Assembly: GCA_030144725.1 (NCBI GenBank)
Contig: JASKMD010000025.1
Span: 3,329,716 to 3,393,715 of the forward strand
Length of the DNA: 64,000 nt
DNA from: Haematococcus lacustris
Lineage: Eukaryota > Chlorophyta > Chlorophyceae > Chlamydomonadales > Haematococcaceae
Reading direction: 5' to 3'
The position numbers and the translations under genes were made by a program. Under the pieces are notes generated by a model. That model searched no databases, was not told where the DNA came from, and saw nothing but the letters and a program-made list of their open reading frames with translations. Of the stretch, positions 53,908-63,863 are shown one piece after another. Within the stretch, counting starts at the first letter, position 1. Every line of letters begins with the position of its first letter.

Positions 53908-56272
53908 AGCAACGTGTATTTGGCGGCCCTAGAGGAAATCCAGTACCAGACTGTGGAGTGGCTGCTGGTCGTGGTGGGTGAGTCCAGCCTGATGCTGAAC
54001 CCTGGCAGCCATCAGGGTCAAACAAGCAGCCAATGACCCACATCATAGGAGAGTGACCTCAAGGATGAGATCCAGTCGCAGGAGGGTGGAGGGTGGAGGG
54101 GCTTTGTTTTGTATAGGGGCTGCTGGTGGGGTGGGCCTTGCCAGCATCAACCTTGTCAGGTCAGTGTGCTCGACACAATGCACAAGCAAGGATCGCCTTA
54201 ATGGACCTGTGCAACATTTCACCAGCGACAGGTTCTGAAATTTACGCTCATGAAGACCTTCTGTACTCATGAAGTTGGGTGGAGTGGAGTCCCCCACTCT
54301 GACTTGACTTCAGACGGCGGCGTCTGCCTCTGCAGGACACGGACATGTGCACGCCTTGGCCCGTGAGGCGCCACGTGCGCATCATCACGGACCTAGCGCC
54401 GCATGTGGATGTGCTATTAGCGCATGGCGCATGTGGGTGGTACCAGATCAACCATGCAGGTGGGTGAAGCGGGGGCGGGGGCGGGAGCGGGAGCGGGGGC
54501 GGGGGCGGGGGCGGGGGCGGGGGCGGGGGCGGGGGCGGGGGCGGGGGCGGGGGCGGGGGCGGGGGCGGGGGCGGGGGCGGGGGCGGGGGCGGGGGCGGGG
54601 GCGGGGGCGGGGGCGGGGGCGGGGGCCTCAACCACACCCCCCTGCTGTCTTACAGGTAGCGGGCTCCTTGGTGGCGGCGCCCCCTGGCACAGCAACTCCG
54701 CCGCCTTTTACTGCGACAACTTTGCGCTGCGCTCCCCCACAGCTGGTCTTGAAAGAGTGAGCAGGCCATGCTGTATGTATTGGCGCCACACGCAAGTGAA
54801 GGGCTGCAGTGCTCAGTGGGCCCCTTCAGAGTGTGTTATAATGCCTGGCACCTCACGCCAGTGCAGAGCCGCAGGCGCTCAGTGGGATCCACTCCAGAGT
54901 GTGTCAGGCCACCATGGACAGCGCAGCATCGGCTATGACATGAGGTTGGCGGTGCTAGTGCATGCACCTTGCACAGGCGCGCACGGTTCCAGCCTGGCCC
55001 CTGCCGAGCCCTTGCACTTGCTCTTCACGCTGCTCACCCTGGTCACTGCCGGCACTCGCACGAATCGCAAACACGGTCAGCCAGGCTGCAGGCTCACTGC
55101 CCTGGCTGCACCACCTATAGCGACTGCTGCCTGCAGATGCTACTAGGTGCTGACAGCTGACAGCTGACAGCTGGGTGCTGGGCGCTCGCTCTGCAGCGCA
55201 CTGCCTCGTCTAGAGTTACAGGCGATCACGTGTGCTGACTGGGTGCTGACTGGGTGCTGACTAGGGGCACTGACTCACTGTGCTGGTGATCATCTTGGCG
55301 GTGCGAGGTCCCTTGTAGTCGATGGCCTCCTTGGTCATCTCCCCAGTGTAAGGTTGCTGCCTGCATGCCACGAGGTGCTGGGGGCTGACTGGGGGCACTG
55401 ACGGGTGCCTGGGTCAGTGACTGTGGCTGAGGCACTGACGTGTGGCTGAGGCACTGACCTGACTGGGTGCTGACTGGGACACTGCTGGCTGAGGACCTGG
55501 GGTGGTGGATGCCGTGCCTGGTGCCCACCAGGTGTTTGACATCAGCCAGGAAGAAAAGTTCTGGTGGGTGCCGGGCACCTGCCGCGGCAGCCCCCACGCC
55601 CGCAGCCACCTGCCCTGCGCCTTTGCCATCAACGGCACAGCAGTGGGACACGCGGTGGTGGAGGTGGCGGCGGCATTTGGGGGATGGGCCATGTACCGCG
55701 CCAACCTGCTCAGGTCACAGCCGGGCGGGCCACCCCCTTGCAGGCAAGTGGACCCCCCTGCTGCCGGCCACAACACCAACCCACTTGCTGGTGGCTACAC
55801 TACCCCCTCCCCCTGCTGCCGGCCACAACTCCACCCCCTCCCCCTGATATGTAATCAGCTACAATCAGCACCCTGCTTCCCTCCCCTGTCCACTGAACCA
55901 GTGCCTCTTGAACCAGTGGTGGTGTTGACTCGTGGCTCGTCATGAACGCGCAGGCATTCCACAGAGTCTGTAATGGAGTGCGAGCACGTCTCGCTCAACA
56001 AGTGTTTGCGGGAGCAGCACCATGCGCGCCAGTACGTTGCCACTGGATTGGTGGTGGAGTGGGAGGGGTGCAGCGCCCAGGAGGTTGAGCGGGCCACAAA
56101 TGAGGCAGCGCTGCGGGACAAGTTGGAGCAAGAACTGCATGCGTCACTCATACAAGCTGCAAAGCAGGGGTTCAGAGGCATCGCAGGAGCAGAGCAAGGT
56201 GTGAGGTCGTGGAAGGGTGATGGGCGGCAGCGCCGCCGGCACCACACAAGGCTGCATGCACGAACAATATAA
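52560..56272 (+). CDS. Glycosyltransferase, CAP59/alpha-1,3-mannosyltransferase-like
   Basis: Seven plus-strand exons join in phase: 52560-52746, 53318-53453, 53910-53973, 54336-54459, 54656-54756, 55532-55743 (or 55713) and 55954-56272 (stop TAA). The upstream start exon is not certain. Blocks in order: WTVLVALIGRDVAAELPWVL, VMLVSNDNAD, LPVLAEARNVYLAALEEIQY, WLLVVDTDMC (DxD metal site), AAFYCDNFALRS, AAFGGWAMYRANLL, CEHVSLNKCLRE and LVVEWEGC. This is the layout of the CAP59-type GT-A glycosyltransferases, which add mannose or a related sugar in the secretory pathway. Exon 6 may end at a GC donor (CAG|GCAAGT) or 30 bases earlier at GT; both keep the frame. No signal peptide was located, so the N-terminus is missing from my model. 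Confidence 0.82.
53020..53085. repeat. CATGCAGTGTGGCGC 15-16 bp repeat
   Basis: Four imperfect units in the intron between the first two recognised exons of the CAP59-like gene. Confidence 0.85.
53848..53909. repeat. (CTG)n run at a splice acceptor
   Basis: About 18 CTG/GCT triplets end exactly at the CTGCAG acceptor of exon 53910-53973. Length changes here could alter acceptor strength. Confidence 0.9.
54464..54626. repeat. (GGGGGC)n hexanucleotide array
   Basis: Near-pure G-rich array filling the short intron between exons 54336-54459 and 54656-54756 of the CAP59-like gene. It should form G-quadruplexes in the transcript. Confidence 0.97.
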
Positions 56273-56419
56273 TGTTCAATACCACTGCAGTCTGCAGCAA
56301 TGGCTCTAGCCTGCATCATGCCAGAGACCCGGTGCCTGAGTTCGGCTTCTGGGTTAGGCCCTGATCTGTAGTTCTGACAGGCACTAATGCCACTGCTGGG
56401 CAACCTGGCTTCGAGTTGC

Positions 56420-56810
56420 CGTGCATGTGGGCAAGTGCCTCCAGCTGCTGAAGTGCTGCGAGACAAGCCACCCAACGCCCAGGAACAGCAGCCTGCCGTG
56501 GCACAGTAGTGTGTGCCCCCCCCCCCCCCATTTGAAGCTGTCATCAGCTTACAATTAGTGCATGTTTTGTCATGCCAACTCTATGCATAGCCCTGTCACA
56601 GGGGTCAGGCAATGCTGTAGGTGGTAGGCGACCGTGACCATGTGTATGCCATGTATAGGCCATGTGCATGCCATGCGATGGGAACTCCACATAGACAAAA
56701 ACACTGTTTTGTAGTGGTTCACAAGTAGTGTGTTCGACTGCAATGAAGGCTCAAGGTTGAGGGCCAAGGTGCTGAAGTGCTCCTCATGCGACTTGCATCA
56801 TACAAACACC
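56420..56810 (+). mobile_element. Fanzor copy 2: 3' module nested in another element end
   Basis: 56458-56769 runs from the last codons of the Fanzor gene (GCGAGACAAGCCACCC) through the complete 3' module to GGGCCAAGGTGCTG. It is flanked by TGCTGAAGTGCT at 56446-56457 and 56770-56781. The flanks rejoin into the Fanzor 5' end sequence (GGGCAAGTGCCTCCAGCTGC .. TCATACAAACACCATCG), so a 5'-truncated copy inserted into the terminal part of an older one. Confidence 0.8.
56512..56769 (+). ncRNA. Candidate omega-RNA / 3' module of Fanzor copy 2
   Basis: Almost identical to 10434-10689, including both palindromes. Confidence 0.4.
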
Positions 56811-57472
56811 ATCGAATCAACATACCAGCTTTGTCGAACCCAAACCGGCCATCGGCGCTACTGAAGTGCAGTGCTGTACCGCGGGTTGTTCTGAAATGTC
56901 CGAGCCGGACTTAGCAATCAGATTGTTGGAGGAGCTCATCCTTATGCGGAATCAGTCTAGTGCACTGCTAAAAGAGGTCCAGCAGCTTGCCAGGCAGCAC
57001 GCCGTGCATAGCCGCAGGTGATCCCGGCAGCGTGTGCGTGCTGTGGCACGGCCATATAGTACTGTACACGTGTTTAAATTGCTCTTAGTGCAGAGTTCAC
57101 CACCGCTTCGCAATATTGGAGGAAAAGGTGTCTCGCACCGAGTCCACTGTGCGCGGAGAAGGTGCTTCGGACCTCCTTGTGCATGTTCCTTTAAGGGCCT
57201 TTCCTGCACATGTGCAAGCCTGTTCGTCGTGCCTCACGTGTCGCATGGTCCCCCACTCTATCATTTGTGAAGCCAGCAGGTTGGCATGGTGTACTGTGGT
57301 AGAGGATAAAGGAGCAGTCAGGGTTCTCAAGGCCATCCTCTGTCACTGTCTGCATGTAAACTGCATCTATCTTCCGTGTCTAGCTTCTGTCTGCATGCAA
57401 CTTGCATTCAGAGCTTCGTCCTTTTCAAGGCCGTGCCTGCTGCTATGTGCCCTGGTTGCAGCATCAGCCCCC

Positions 57473-60400
57473 ATGTCCAATCCTACACAGCTGGACCCCT
57501 CTGATTGCGATTCCAGCGACTCAGACCACAGTAGCTTGCGCAGGTGCAGTACCTTGGCCCCAACCTTGAGCCTTCATTGCAGTCGAACACACTAAGTGTG
57601 GACCACTACAAAACGGTGTTTTTGTCTGTGTGGAGTTCCCATCGCATGGCATGCACATGGCCTACACATGGCATACACACGGCATACACATGGCATACAC
57701 ATGGTCATGGTCGCCTACCACCTACAGCATTGCCTGACCCCTGTGACAGGGCTACACCGTAGAGTCGGCATGACAAAACATGCACTAATTGTAAGCTGAT
57801 GACAGCTTCAAATGGGGGGGGAGGGCACACACTACTGTGCCACGGCAGGCTGCTGCTGCTGGGCCTTGGGTGGGCGGTCTCGCAGCCGCTTGTACCCCAA
57901 GCCAAAGGGCAAAGGGCACTCCGACCAGTGTCCCAGTCAGCACCCGATGGTGTTTGTATGATGCGCTGAGGAGCACTTCAGCAGCTGGAGGCACTTGCCC
58001 ACATGCGCAGGTGCAGCAGCGAGGCTGCACCCGTTGCCGACTACACAGCACAGTATGCCCAGGTAGCTACTGCACCGCTGTATCCACAGCAGCCTCCCTC
58101 CCTTCCTGAAGGTGCCATACCCTCATGTAATGTTGCACTGCGCTGCAGAGTCCAGATTCAACCCATCACCAAGGCAACCTGTTGCCAGGTAGGCAGGAGG
58201 CGGCACAGCTTTCAAGACAAGGCACTTCTTATCCTGCAGCAGTCAGCTGGTTGGGGCAGGCCTGTCAGGCTGATTGGCACAGATCAGGGATGCACCAGCC
58301 AGGCGCCCCTGGCCCCCCACAGCAATGCCGGCTGGGCAGCTCAATCCCCAGGCAGTCTAATTGCTGCAGGTCTGGAGGCAGAGCGGTTGGAGGGCCCAGC
58401 ACACAGCAGGCCTTGGGGCCTGGCTCGTGGCTCCACTGCTGCCACAAGCATGGGCGCCAGGGCCAATCGGACTGCCTCTATGCATCTGCTAAACCGTGGC
58501 TCCGCCAGCTTGATCAGCAGCCAGAGTGGGGTCCTCAATACAGGCGCAAAGACCAGGTGGGAAGGGGGCAGGTATTGTCTGGCTGTTGATATCCACGCAC
58601 GCTGATATTCTTGCACATCACTTGCTTTTACAGCATCTTAGCCCTCAACCTAGAGCCTTCATAGCAGTGGAACACTAAGTGTGGACCACCACAAAACGGT
58701 GTTTTTGTCTGTGCGGAGTTCCCATGGTCATGGCATGCACATAGCTTTTACATGGCATACACACGGGCATGGTCGCCTACCACCTACACTCTTGCCTGAC
58801 CCGTTAGGGCTATGATGTAGAGTTGGCACAACCTGCATGCATGTTGATCAGGCTGGGGTAGGCTGGCATGCTCTCACTGGCTGCTGCAGGTACATGGACG
58901 ACATCCCAGCCCGCCTGCGCTATGCCTACGCCCTGCAATCCCAACCAAGCGCAATGCTGCCCAGCAGCCTGATGCCCCAAGCCAGCCTTGCCGCAGCCAC
59001 TCAGGACCCCCAGGGTCGTGGATCAGCGCCACCCAGCCACCCCCCCAGTGTGATTTGCACAGGCTTGGACCGCCCACCACGTACAGCCCGGCCGTCAGGC
59101 CCTGCCCAGGGCTCTGCGCTTGACTTACCACATACCCTTGCCACTGACCCTACGACTCTAGCTTCAGTGTCTATAGCTGGTGTCAGCGAACGGGGCACAA
59201 GTGTAGAACGGCAGCACAGCCCAGCAGCAGCAGGCCAGGGCACTCAGGCCACAGAGCCAGTGCTGCAGCCACTACCTGAAGGTGGGTGGTTCTTCAGCGT
59301 TTCAGCAGGGGTTCAGAGGCATCGCAGGAGCAGAGCAAGGTGTGAGGTCGTAGAAGGGTGATGGGCGGCAGCGGTAGAATCCAAGGCTACATGGTCATGC
59401 AAGGCCACACAAGGCTACGAGGCTACACACCAATCTATTGTTTCATCCAGATTCAGCAAACAGCACCTTGGCCCTCAACCTTGAGTCTTCATTGCAGTCG
59501 AACACACTAAGTGTGTACCACTACAAAGCGGTGTTTCTGTCTGTGTGGAGTTCCCATAATCATGGCATGCACATGGCCTATACATGGCATACACATGGTC
59601 ATGGTCGCCTACCACCTATAGCATTGCCTGACCCCTTTGACAGGGCTACACCGTAGAGTTGGCATGACAAAACATGCACTAATTGTAAGCTGATGACAGC
59701 TTCAACTGGGGGGGGGGTTCACACACTACTGTGCCACAGCAGGCTGCTGCTGCTGGGCCTTGGGTGGCTTGTCTCGCAGCCGCTTGTACCCCAAGCCAGG
59801 GTACTCCTTGCCCTTGGCTGGCAGCGCTCCCTGATCTGGCCAGTAGCACAGCTCCAGCGGGCGCCACTTGCTCTCCCCAATGCGCTGCATGTTCTGCGCT
59901 GCATTGCAGTCCCTGTCCAGCCACCTGCCTGGCTGTGGTGCTGGCTTGGCTTTGGCAGCCTTGCCCTGGGCCTTGCCTTTGCCCTTGGTGGGCTCAGCTG
60001 CCGGCTCAGCCTTGGTGCGCTTCCTGCGCTTGGCTGGCGGGGGAGTGCTAGGCCCAGGCTCTGAGGCTGCTGGCTGTGAGGCTTCCTGGCTGCTGCGTGG
60101 GGCCTGTGGGGGCTTGCGGGGAGCCACTACCACGGGGGAACTGCTCCAGTGTCCGGTCCTGAGCTCCATACAGCCTCAGCCGCTGCTCTGCCCACTTGGG
60201 GTTCAGGTACACCTCCCACACCGCGTCCCAGGTGGCCAGGGTGGCAGTGATGTGCTTCAGGTTGGCCACCAGGGAGGTGCAGGCTGAGCTGGCTGCTGCC
60301 AGGTGCTGGAGGTGGGGCTTGATCGGTGCGAGCCACCAATCAGTGTCACGACGGGCATTGTTCAGGCCACTGCCATGCTTGACCTGGCCCTTGGTCAGCT

Positions 60401-63400
60401 TCCACCGGCGCAGCTGGTCTGCCATGAGCTGGCCTGCCGCCGGATCCCACACCCCTGAGGCTGCACTGACTGCCTGGGTGACGCCGGGGTCGATGCCCAC
60501 CCCAATCTGAGTGGCTAGATTGAACACAAACTCACGCTGCTCAGCTAGGCCCTTGCTAATGCGGGGCAGTCCCAACTCATGGGCCGCTGCTGCTGCTGCA
60601 CTTGGGGCTGCCGCTGGGCTGCTGTTGCTGCTGGAGGGGCCTGCTGCTGAGGGTGGGGCAGGAGGGGTTGGAAGGGGGCGGGTGTAGTGCACACATACAC
60701 TGACACCATCAGTCTCCACCGTCCGCTCGAACTGAAAGCCTTGGTTGGCCAGCTTGCCTGTGCTGAACCACCTGTCCCAATGGTTGCTACGGGCTGGCTC
60801 TGCGGTGAACGCGTCTGCCGTCTCCCTTGTCAGCCCCAGCTGCTGGCATACCCCGTGCAACACCCTGCTGTCCACCTTGACGAAGTGCACCCCTGCCCTG
60901 GCCAAGGGGGTGAGGGTGAAGGGGGGTGGGCAGGTCAGGACCCGAGGACCTACCCTACGCCCGCCCCGCTTTGGCTTGCCTGGCACGGGTGTGGTGGGGG
61001 GCTGCTGCCACTGCTCCAGGCACCTGCACACATGCACCGCATGGCGCATGCGGCAGGGCAGGGGTACGGTGTTCTGCAAGGAGTCTCCCTCCTCCAGGGC
61101 CAGCAGTCTCCGCTGCTTGGCTGCCTCCTCTATCAGGTCGTTGACATGCGCCTTGTCCAGGTGGGCAGCCTGTAGCTCGGGGCTGTCAGTGTTGAGGCTG
61201 TACCCACACGTCAGCTTGATGAAGAGCTGAGCCTCCTCCCCGCTCCATCCTAGCATGGCCCTGGCTGCCTTGGCGTAGAGCTTGACATAGCGCTCTGCAT
61301 GCATGCATGCATGCAGGTCAGGTCAGGTCAGGTCAGGTCAGGTCAGGTCAGGTCAGGTCTATGTCGAGGTCTTGGTTCAGAGTCTATGCACCACCACCAT
61401 TTGCCTGGGTTGGAGTAGTGCTGCTGCATGGCGACCGCTAGCTGCATGGAGTGATGGCTGATGGTGTTGTGGTCACTAGTGAAGTTGACGCTGCCAAGCT
61501 GCTGCAGCTTGGCCACCAGCTCCTGGTTGCTGGGGTCGTCAAAGGCAGGCTTGAGGATGAAGTGCTTGTTCTGCCTAGCGCGCCCAAGCCGCCGCTGCAG
61601 CTGGTTGTAGGGGGTGAGGAAGTTGGAGTTAGCAAAGTACATGCAAAAGACCTGCAGCTGCTGCAGCATGACTGGATCTTCGCTGTCCAAGGGCATGGGT
61701 GGCCCAGTGGGAGCTGCTGGTGGGGGGTGGCGGGCAGCAAGGCGGGCGCTGGGTGGGCGCAGTGTGGGTGGCGTTGGGGCAGGCTCTGGCTCAGGCTCAG
61801 CCTCCGGCTCAGCCTCAGCCTCAGGCTCCCAATCCATGTCCATGCTGGCTGGCTGGGCAGGGGCACGCATGGGGAGTGGGGTTAGGGGTGCAGCATCCTG
61901 TGCACGAGGAGGCTGCACGGCTGGAGGTGTAGGGGCACTGGGGTACCCCGGGGTGGGGTAGCCCACCAGGCATGTCAGAAAGATCCGCAGCACAAAAAGG
62001 GAGGCGATGACGCGGAGCTGACTGTGCACCCCATCCCTCAGCTGGAAATGAGCCATCAGCTTGCGGCGGGTTTTCTTGCACCCGTGCAGCACGGCGCCAC
62101 CCGGGACTTTGATCACCTGCAGCCAATTACAATCAACATTTTGACAGGCCGGCACACTATGCGGGGACACAAACAGTGCGGGGACACAAACAGTGCTGCG
62201 ACATTCAAGGCGGTATGCGCCCCGTGCGCACCTGTCGGCGCTGGGTTTTCCATTCAGCCCTTCGCTCCTCGCGTTGTTTGCCTGGACCTGCGCTGGCATG
62301 AACAGCAGCGATGTGAGCAGCGCGGAGCTCACTGGACTGCACAGTTGCAGCAGACCACGTTGCGACCACGACGAACCTTGTTTTCGCGGGCTTTCAATCG
62401 GAAGCGGCTCTTGCTCCGCGGCACTGGGCCGCTTCCTCGGAGGCATTGCGCCACTAGGCTCATATCTACTAACACCTGCTGGTCCCTACTTATACACGGG
62501 AGGCGATGTCACTCACTCTCGCACTCCCAAAGGGCACTCTGACCAAAGGGCAAAGGGCACTCCGACCAGTGTCCCAGTCAGCACCCGATGGTGTTTGTAT
62601 GTGCTGAGGAGCACTTCAGCAGCTGGAGATTCAGCAAACAGCATGCATGGGGACCACAATGCATGTCTGGGTGTGCAGGCCGCCTGGGGTGTGCAGGGCA
62701 GCATAGCACACTGCACGGGCGGCATTGACTTGGTGGCCAAACTTTTTGATTCCGTGATGCTCCCTTTGCTTGACCTGCCACCAGGGCAGCCCTGCACTGG
62801 TCCAGGTGTGGCGGGCCACTGGCTGGTCACATACTGCAGTGGGGCAAGGGTGGCACTTGCAGTGTTGCCCACTAGCAGCAGCTGCCTGACCCACTGGTGC
62901 AAAGGGTTGAGGGGTGTAGGGGTTCTCACTGGACATGCCACTGCCACTGTGGTTGAACACAGGCCTCATGGGGTCGGGCTTCCCAGCAGCGGCATGCACA
63001 TAGCAGGACACCCAACTGGCACATCTCATTGTAGTGTGACCTGGCATCAAAGATGTGTGACAGGCTGCATTGGAAGCCCTCCTTCCTTGTTGTCATGGGC
63101 ATCAGACGTGCTGGCCTTGGCCTCTTGCTTGACTTGCAGGTCGCTGCACAAATCTGAACCCTGATCCTAATGCACAAGGACCGGTTCAAAGCTCTCACCC
63201 CACCACCCTTGCACCCACAGGTGTTGATGCGGGAACAGCAGGTGTAGCTGCAGGAGCAGCAGCAGCAGTAGCTGCAGGAGCAGCAGCAGCTGCAGGAGCA
63301 GCAGCAGCAGCAGCAGCAGGGGTTGGCCCACCGGGGTCGGACCCTAAGGCACTAGCCATTGCACAACAGGCTGGCGCTGCCAGCGGCAACAAGCGCTGTA

Positions 63401-63863
63401 GTTTTGAGCCCGCGCTGAACAGCTGGCTGCTGGCTGAGGACACAGCCCCAGAGGCTAAGCCCCTAATGCCCTGGGACACAGCCATGCCTGACCCCAGCGC
63501 ACGGCAGGCCAACGGCCTTGTGACCGCAGACCTGCTGGCGGGCATGCCCCCGCTCATGCGCAGGAGCGTGCGTCACGCCATGCAAGTCAGCAATGACCTG
63601 GGCAGGCGCAGCACGTCCCTACACCCAGCTTTCCATTGGAAGGGAGGGGCTGACGACGCAGCAGGGGACACCAAGGAGGAGCCCTACTTGGGCACTGTCA
63701 GCAAGCAGGGCGACAGGGAGAGGATGGGGAAGGCCGGCAATGGTCTGGCGGAGGGGAGCAGCGCTGTGCCCATTCCTTACCAGGGCAGCAGCCTATATGT
63801 GCGGGGTGGCTTCCCTCAGGAGCATGAGCTAATGCTTGGGGACGAAGATGACCCTGACAGGTA
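57473..63863 (+). CDS. Unknown Ser/Pro/Ala-rich protein gene, interrupted by Fanzor copies; runs off right edge
   Basis: Probable start MSNPTQLDPSDCDSSDSDHS at 57473. The first exon is split by Fanzor copy 3; leaving out the insertion and one target duplication, the frame runs HSSLRR then CSSEAAPVADYTAQYAQ without a break. The next exon is about 58890-59281 (YMDDIPARLRYAYALQSQPS to LQPLPE). It joins in phase to 63221-63863 across an intron holding Fanzor copy 5. The last visible exon starts with an Ala/Gly run and then has a more conserved-looking part: LNSWLLAEDTAPEAKPLMPW, MPPLMRRSVRHAMQVSNDLG, HELMLGDEDDPD, ending at donor GTAAGA. I do not recognise the family. Further exons must lie beyond 64000. 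Confidence 0.55.
57550..57826 (-). ncRNA. Candidate omega-RNA / 3' module of Fanzor copy 3
   Basis: Keeps the AAGCTG..CAGCTT hairpin and the CATG-rich run. The second palindrome is kept as CCCTGTCACAGGG. Confidence 0.4.
57550..58003 (-). mobile_element. Fanzor copy 3: miniature derivative inserted in an exon
   Basis: The copy holds the 3' module, the last codons of the Fanzor gene (to about 57900) and then directly the 5' terminal sequence (57905-58003), so almost everything between is deleted. It is flanked by TGCGCAGGTGCAG at 57537-57549 and 58004-58016. This is a non-autonomous, MITE-like form. Confidence 0.85.
58631..58829 (-). mobile_element. Fanzor copy 4: 3' end fragment
   Basis: Only the last 200 bp of the 3' module remain, with more substitutions than the other copies (second palindrome lost). 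It lies between two exons of the unknown gene at 57473-63863. Confidence 0.75.
59298..59366 (+). repeat. Duplicate of the end of the CAP59-like gene
   Basis: About 69 bp identical except for one base to 56165-56233, which spans the last codons of the CAP59-like gene. Both copies lie just before a Fanzor copy. Confidence 0.8.
59461..59722 (-). ncRNA. Candidate omega-RNA / 3' module of Fanzor copy 5
   Basis: Begins next to the stop codon and runs to the element end. Same hairpin and CATG-rich run as the other copies; the second palindrome is changed to CCCTTTGACAGGG, which weakens it. Confidence 0.45.
59726..62446 (-). pseudogene. Fanzor (TnpB/RuvC-like) nuclease gene, disrupted
   Basis: Exon 1 is 62446-62377 (MPPRKRPSAAEQEPLPIE), exon 2 is 62287-62232 (PGKQREERRAEWKTQRRQ) and exon 3 starts at 62116 (VIKVPGGAVLHGCKKTRRKL, Pro-rich linker, then PYNQLQRRLGRARQNKHFIL). 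After a pentamer array near 61340 the frame goes on from 61304: ERYVKLYAKAARAMLGWSGE, SNHWDRWFSTGKLANQGFQF, then GVGIDPGVTQAVSAASG (RuvC-I, Asp of GIDPG) and SGLNNARRDTDWWLAPIKPH. Near 60140 the sequence jumps from RLYGAQDRTLEQF to APRKPPQAP in another frame; the part expected to hold the RuvC-II Glu and the zinc ribbon is missing. The C-terminus has RuvC-III LDRDCNAAQNMQRIGES and stops at 59726. Fanzor proteins are RNA-guided DNA nucleases; this copy should be inactive. Confidence 0.8.
61314..61359. repeat. (AGGTC)n pentamer array inside Fanzor copy 5
   Basis: About nine units, next to a GCAT run. It separates two coding frames of the Fanzor gene, so it is either an intron or a repeat expansion that damaged a splice site; no clear GT donor is visible beside it. 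Confidence 0.9.
62489..62494 (-). promoter_or_regulatory. TATA box of Fanzor copy 5
   Basis: TATAAG at the same distance from the start codon as in copy 1. Confidence 0.55.
62644..63220. other. Presumed intron sequence
   Basis: Lies between Fanzor copy 5 and the exon at 63221. It has open frames on both strands, with a minus-strand segment reading WWQVKQREHHGIKKFGHQVN, but no family was recognised. Confidence 0.4.

Larger units (their letters stand above)
59461..62626 (-). mobile_element. Fanzor copy 5: nearly full-length element
   Basis: The largest copy, on the minus strand, with a TATA box at 62489-62494, start codon at 62446, the coding region to 59726 and the 3' module to 59461. It is flanked by AGATTCAGCAAACAGCA at 59449-59465 and 62627-62643 (the inner five bases may be element sequence). 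Introns are kept, so it moved as DNA or unspliced RNA. It lies in an intron of the unknown gene at 57473-63863. Confidence 0.85.

Noticed and set aside
54347..54760. Arg-Gly and Ala-Gly repeat proteins
   Set aside because: They read through the (GGGGGC)n intron of the CAP59-like gene.
59461..62626. Reading the Fanzor element as a bacterial insertion sequence or contamination
   Set aside because: The gene has introns, a TATA box and several copies inside intron-bearing algal genes.
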